Assembly (NCBI GenBank): GCA_019448385.1
Contig: JAGTXO010000048.1
Coordinates: forward strand, 62,001 to 126,000
Direction: 5' to 3'
Length of the DNA stretch: 64,000 nucleotides
Origin: Diacronema lutheri
Lineage: Eukaryota > Haptophyta > Pavlovophyceae > Pavlovales > Pavlovaceae
Made by a program: the position numbers and the translations under genes. Below the pieces are notes generated by a model. It searched no databases, was not told the DNA's origin, and saw nothing but the letters and a program-made list of their open reading frames with translations. Below, piece by piece: positions 60,201 through 64,000 of the stretch; position 1 is the stretch's first letter, and each line of letters opens with the position of its first letter.

Positions 60201-63200
60201 CAGTGGGTTGCTGGCGCACGCGTGCGCGCATTTCGGCGGAGCGTGGCGCGCCGCCTGCTGCACTTTGAGCTGCTGCGCGGCTTCGACGCTTGGAGAGCAT
60301 GGCTCGACGTGTTCCACTCTGCGCTCGCCTCCATCGCCTCACCAGCTGCCTCGTGGGCTGACCGCGCGACCCTCGTGGCGTGGCGCACCTGGGCGAGCGC
60401 TGCTGCGGAGCGTCGGCTTGCGCAGCGCGCCGCGCAGGGCTTTGCGCACGGCGAGCTGGCGCGCCTGTTCCACGCATGGGCGCAGGGCGTGGCCGAGCGG
60501 TCGGCGGCGGCCGCACGCCTCGCGATCCCGGCGCGCCGGTGGCTGCGGCGGCGGACGGCGGCGGCGCTCGACGGCTGGCGCGATCGTGCGGTCGGCCGGT
60601 CGCTGCAGCTCGTGGCGGCGCGCCACCTGGCGCACGGCGCGCTGCTGCGCGGCTTTGCGCGCTGGTCGGCGGGCGTTGCGGCGCTTGGCGCGGCGCGCGC
60701 GCTGCTCGCGGCGCCGGCGCGCGGCTGGGCGGCGCGCGCCGCCCACGCGGCGTGGCGCAGCTGGGCGAGCGCTGCTGCGGAGCGTCGGCTCGCAGTGCGC
60801 GCTGCGCAGGGCTTTGCGCACGGCGAGCTGGCGCGCCTGTTCCACGCGTGGGCGCAGGGCGTGGCCGAGCGGTCGGCGGCGGCCGCACGCCTCGCGATCC
60901 CGGCGCGCCGGTGGCTGCGGCGGCGGACGGCGGCGGCGCTCGACGGCTGGCGCGATCGTGCGGTCGGCCGGTCGCTGCAGCTCGTGGCGGCGCGCCACCT
61001 GGCGCACGGCGCGCTGCTGCGCGGCTTTGCGCGCTGGTCGGCGGGCGTTGCGGCGCTTGGCGCGGCGCGCGCGCTGCTCGCGGCGCCGGCGCGCAGCTGG
61101 GCGGCGCGCGCCGCCCACGCGGCGTGGCGCAGCTGGGCGAGCGCTGCTGCGGAGCGTCGGCTCGCGCAGCGCGCCGCGCAGGGCTTTGCGCACGGCGAGC
61201 TGGCGCGCCTGTTCCACGCGTGGGCGCAGGGCGTGGCCGAGCGGTCGGCGGCGGCCGCACGCCTCGCGATCCCGGCGCGCCGGTGGCTGCGGCGGCGGAC
61301 GGCGGCGGCGCTCGACGGCTGGCGCGATCGTGCGGTCGGCCGGTCGCTGCAGCTCGTGGCGGCGCGCCACCTGCTGCACGGCGCGCTGCTGCGCGGCTTT
61401 GCGCGCTGGTCGGCGGGCGGTTGCGGCGGCGCGGCGCGCGCGCTGCTCGCGACGCCGGCGCGCGGCTGGGCGGCGCGCGCCGCCCACGCGGCGTGGCGCA
61501 GCTGGGCGAGCGCTGCTGCGGAGCGTCGGCTCGCAGTGCGCGCTGCGCAGGGCTTTGCGCACGGCGAGCTGGCGCGCCTGTTCCACGCGTGGGCGCAGGG
61601 CGTGGCCGAGCGGTCGGCGGCGGCCGCACGCCTCGCGATCCCGGCGCGCCGGTGGCTGCGGCGGCGGACGGCGGCGGCGCTCGACGGCTGGCGCGATCGT
61701 GCGGTCGGCCGGTCGCTGCAGCTCGCGGCGGCGCGCCACCTGCTGCACGGCGCGCTGCTGCGCGGCTTTGCGCGCTGGTCGGCGGGCGTTGCGGCGCTGT
61801 CCTCGGCGCGCGCGCTGCTTCGCACTGCGGTGCACGGCTGGGCTGAGCGTGCGGTGCGCTCAGCATTGCGCGGCTGGGCTGACGCGCTCGCATTTGGCCT
61901 TCTGATGGCGCTTGCAGCGCAGGGCTTTGCGCAGAGCGAACTGGCGCGCCTGCTTGCTGCCTGGGCTTTCGGCGCGGCTGACGGCGCTGCGCGCTCCGCG
62001 CGCAGCGGCGCCTTTGCGCGCCGTTGGCTGCTGCGTGGCCGTGCGCGCGCATTCGCTGGCTGGGCGACGGGCGCGGGGGCGCGCGCGCTGCTCGGCAGAG
62101 CCGCGCGCGCGCTCCGACACGTGGGCCTGGCACGGACCCTTCGGACGCTCGCTGCGTCCGCGTCGGCGCGGCTCGCCGCGCGCGCGGCCGTCGTGCGCGC
62201 GCTCGGCCGCGACCTCCTCGCCTCGTGGGCGGCGTGGTCGCGTGCGTCGCTCGAGCTACTCCGCCTGCGCGCAGCCGGGCGCGCGTGGGCGGGCGGTGCG
62301 GCTGCGCGTGCTCTGGACTCACTCGCGCGTGCCGCGGCGAGCGCGGCCGCCGCGTCCGGTCACCTGCGCGCCGCGCGCGCCGCGTTTGGCGTGCGCGCTA
62401 TGCGCGGCGCGCTGGTCGCGTGGGCGGCCGGCGCGCACTCGCTCGGCGCTTGCCGGCGTGCGGCCACCGGGCTGCGCGGCGGCGCGCCGTTGCGTGCGCT
62501 GCTGCGCTGGCGCCGGAACGTCACGATGGCAAACTCCGCGCACATCTTGCTCGACGCGTCGTTGCGCAGATGGTCGGACCACTCCGCCGTTGTTGCTGTC
62601 GTAGCATGGGCGGCAAAGGCGGCGTCCGCCGCACGCCTCAACGCGGCGCTCCGCCGGCTCGTTCTTGGGCGGACGGCGGCCGCGCTCGACGGCTGGCGCG
62701 ATCGTGCGGTCGGCCGGTCGCTGCAGCTCGCGGCGGCGCGCCACCTGCTGCACGGCGCGCTGCTGCGCGGCTTTGCGCGCTGGTCGGCGGGCGTCTTGGC
62801 GCTGTCCTCGGCGCGCGCGCTGCTCGCGGCGCAGGCGCGCGGCTGGGCGCATCGCGACACACTGTCGGCGTGGCGCAGCTGGGCGAGCGCTGCTGCGGAG
62901 CGTCGGCTTGCGCTGCGCGCTGCGCAGGGCTTTGCGCACGGCGAGTTGGTACGCCTGTTCCACGCGTGGGCGCAGGGCGTGGCCGAGCGGTCGGCGGCGG
63001 CCGCACGCCTCGCGATCCCGGCGCGCCGCTGGTTGCGGCGGCGGACGGCGGCGGCGCTCGACGGCTGGCGCGATCGTGCGGTCGGCCGGTCGCTGCAGCT
63101 CGCGGCGGCGCGCCACCTGCTGCACGGCGCGCTGCTGCGCGGCTTTGCGCGCTGGTCGGCGGGCGTCTTGGCGCTGTCCTCGGCGCGCGCGCTGCTCGCG

Positions 63201-64000
63201 GCGCAGGCGCGCGGCTGGGCGCATCGCGACACACTGTCGGCGTGGCGCAGCTGGGCGAGCGCTGCTGCGGAGCGTCGGCTTGCGCTGCGCGCTGCGCAGG
63301 GCTTTGCGCACGGCGAGTTGGTACGCCTGTTCCACGCGTGGGCGCAGGGCGTGGCCGAGCGGTCGGCGGCGGCCGCACGCCTCGCGATCCCTGCGCGCCG
63401 GTGGCTGCGGCGGCGGACGGCGGCGGCGCTCGACGGCTGGCGAGATCGTGCGGTCGGCCGGTCGCTGCAGCTCGCGGCGGCGCGCCACCTGCTGCACCGC
63501 CACGTTCTGCGTGGCCTGTCTGCTTTGACTCTCCACCAGGCCGCCGCGCGCGCTGCGCGCCTGTTGCTTGGCATGTCCCTTCGTCGCTGGGCGAGGTGCG
63601 CCAGGAGTGCGGCCCTAGGCGCGTGGGCCGCCGCGTGTCTCGGCCCGGCGCGTGCCGAGCGGCTGCTTTCTGTCGCGTCTCGCCGCTTCACCAGCTTTGC
63701 GCGCGCGCGCGCGTTGCGCGCATGGGCGTGGGGGACGCTGGAGCTCGTGCGCGCGCGTCGGGCCGCTCGTGCTGCGGCGTCACTCGAGGTGTCACGCTCG
63801 CTCCGCACTTCGTGGGACACGTGGGCATCAACGTTCAACGGCGTGCGTTTCATGGTTGGTGCGATGCGCTACTGGCAGAGCGCCATCGCGGCGCACGCAC
63901 TTCACACGTGGGCGGACTCCGCGTCTCAGTCAGTGGCTGAATCGCTCCTTGCCGAGCGTTCGCTCAGCATGTGGGCGGATGGCGCGCTTGAGCGCGCGTG
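48253..64000 (+). CDS. Giant Sfi1-like Trp-repeat protein (partial, runs off right edge)
   Basis: One open frame runs from Met 48253 to about 54,760; after a 2-bp length change in a CG run the same repeats go on in the next frame without a stop to the window edge, together over 5,200 codons and no visible intron. The first about 375 residues are disordered with coiled-coil stretches (LSDIERLEAEVDALKRQLQG; EEELRSTLLMVEHLHGRLR). From LDRWAALAARREL on, Arg/Ala-rich helices carry a Trp every about 29-31 residues (ALRGWRSVAAARR, ALRSWAERSAG, LLGWADGAAAR), the layout of Sfi1-type centrin-binding repeats, well over a hundred in number. Lys is almost absent and the protein is strongly basic. DNA-level duplications of 93, 372 and about 970 bp lie inside (separate entries). 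A filament of the basal body, centrosome or flagellar root is the inferred place. Relation to Sfi1 rests on periodicity, since the sequence is low-complexity. Confidence 0.7.
50995..51490 (+). repeat. 93-bp (31-aa) tandem repeat, six units
   Basis: Trp codons in the LRGWR or LRSWR context fall at 51007, 51100, 51193, 51286, 51379 and 51472, exactly 93 bp apart, and the units are nearly identical (two alternating versions: SVAAARRAERALVAR and AGAAARRGARARATR). Confidence 0.95.
52102..52752 (+). repeat. Long internal duplication, copy A
   Basis: About 650 bp from SWRAWLAVAEAVAVAAVV to HRLRRRGEARAL recur with few changes at 54343 and 55941. Shares the later part of copies B and C only. Confidence 0.9.
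54121..55097 (+). repeat. Long internal duplication, copy B (carries the 2-bp CG slip)
   Basis: About 975 bp matching copy C almost base for base (offset 1,598, then 1,596). At 54753-54772 its alternating CG run is two bases longer than in copies A and C, which shifts the Trp frame. Confidence 0.9.
55720..56693 (+). repeat. Long internal duplication, copy C
   Basis: Partner of copy B; the two diverge abruptly at 55098/56694 and begin near ASRWRLRAAAGAQRAWR/ASHWRLRAAAGAQRAWR. Confidence 0.9.
58690..59400 (+). repeat. First, diverged 372-bp unit pair
   Basis: The DGWRDRAVGRSLQLAAARHL block at 58911 is followed 372 bp later by a diverged DGWRSTAADRALQLVAARHL block at 59283, an older version of the arrays downstream. 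Confidence 0.85.
60380..61850 (+). repeat. 372-bp (124-aa) tandem array, four units
   Basis: GATCGTGCGGTCGGCCGGTC recurs at 60582, 60954, 61326 and 61695 (spacing 372, 372, 369). Each unit holds four Trp repeats and is nearly identical to its neighbours; the third unit has a net 3-bp loss. Confidence 0.95.
62660..63510 (+). repeat. 372-bp tandem array, second block of three units
   Basis: The same landmark at 62700, 63072 and 63444. These units share variants (SAGVLALSSARALLAAQARG and AHRDTLSAWRSW) not seen in the first block, so the two blocks have been homogenised separately. Confidence 0.95.

Noticed and set aside
1-64000. tRNA, rRNA or other structured RNA genes
   Set aside because: No cloverleaf-like T-arm or conserved rRNA stretch was noticed on reading; small RNAs cannot be excluded without a covariance-model search.

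Overview
This window is nuclear DNA of a eukaryotic microalga with a secondary plastid and an extremely GC-rich genome. A haptophyte, perhaps a pavlovophyte, fits best; that is inference, not proof. Signs of this are spliceosomal introns of about 55-205 bp that mostly begin GTGCGC and end GCAG (a few fit GC-AG), eukaryote-only genes (VPS41, GID8, kinesin, myosin, PCID2, F-box/LRR) and plastid-type proteins with signal-peptide-like leaders (GrpE, ClpS, a DUF2358-like protein). Because stop codons are AT-rich, several frames on both strands stay open for kilobases, so open frames alone prove little. Calls here rest on motifs, splice phase and periodicity.

Layout. 1-5.2 kb (minus): an EF-hand membrane protein cut by the left edge, then VPS41 (HOPS). 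5.3-13.3 kb: a five-exon unknown gene (+), a decayed cyclic-nucleotide-binding channel gene (-), a secreted or anchored Cys-rich protein (+), an F-box/LRR protein (-), a plastid DUF2358-like protein (+) and a multi-pass membrane protein (+). 13.3-20.2 kb: a coiled-coil protein (-), an FAD amine oxidase (-), a ZIP metal transporter (+) and two unknown genes. 20.4-30.8 kb: a divergent kinesin (-), a nucleotide-sugar dehydrogenase pseudogene (+), plastid GrpE (+) and ClpS (-), a membrane protein (-) and a Dld-type D-lactate dehydrogenase (+). 31.0-35.8 kb (-): a filamin-type Ig repeat followed by dozens of Sfi1-like Trp repeats. 35.88-37.62 kb: a repeat island with perfect 64-bp inverted ends, 279-bp direct repeats and a 4 x 189-bp array. 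37.8-47.6 kb: GID8 (-), a six-exon myosin (+), a PLP-dependent D-cysteine desulfhydrase-like enzyme (-), PCID2/THP1 (+) and a double ubiquitin-like protein (-). 48.25 kb to the right edge (+): a giant unfinished Trp-repeat (Sfi1-like) gene of more than 15.7 kb.

Genes are tightly packed, often as divergent pairs (5 to about 250 bp between start codons) and convergent pairs. Three convergent junctions each hold a pure G run of 25-42 bases. Functional themes are cytoskeleton and centrin-type repeat proteins (kinesin, myosin, two Sfi1-like genes), protein quality control (ClpS, GrpE, GID8, F-box, ubiquitin-like) and membrane traffic or transport (VPS41, ZIP).

The most unusual content is the giant gene, which shows 93-bp, 372-bp and roughly 970-bp layers of internal duplication and one 2-bp slip in a CG run that changes its frame, together with a second Trp-repeat gene carrying a filamin head only 12 kb away.
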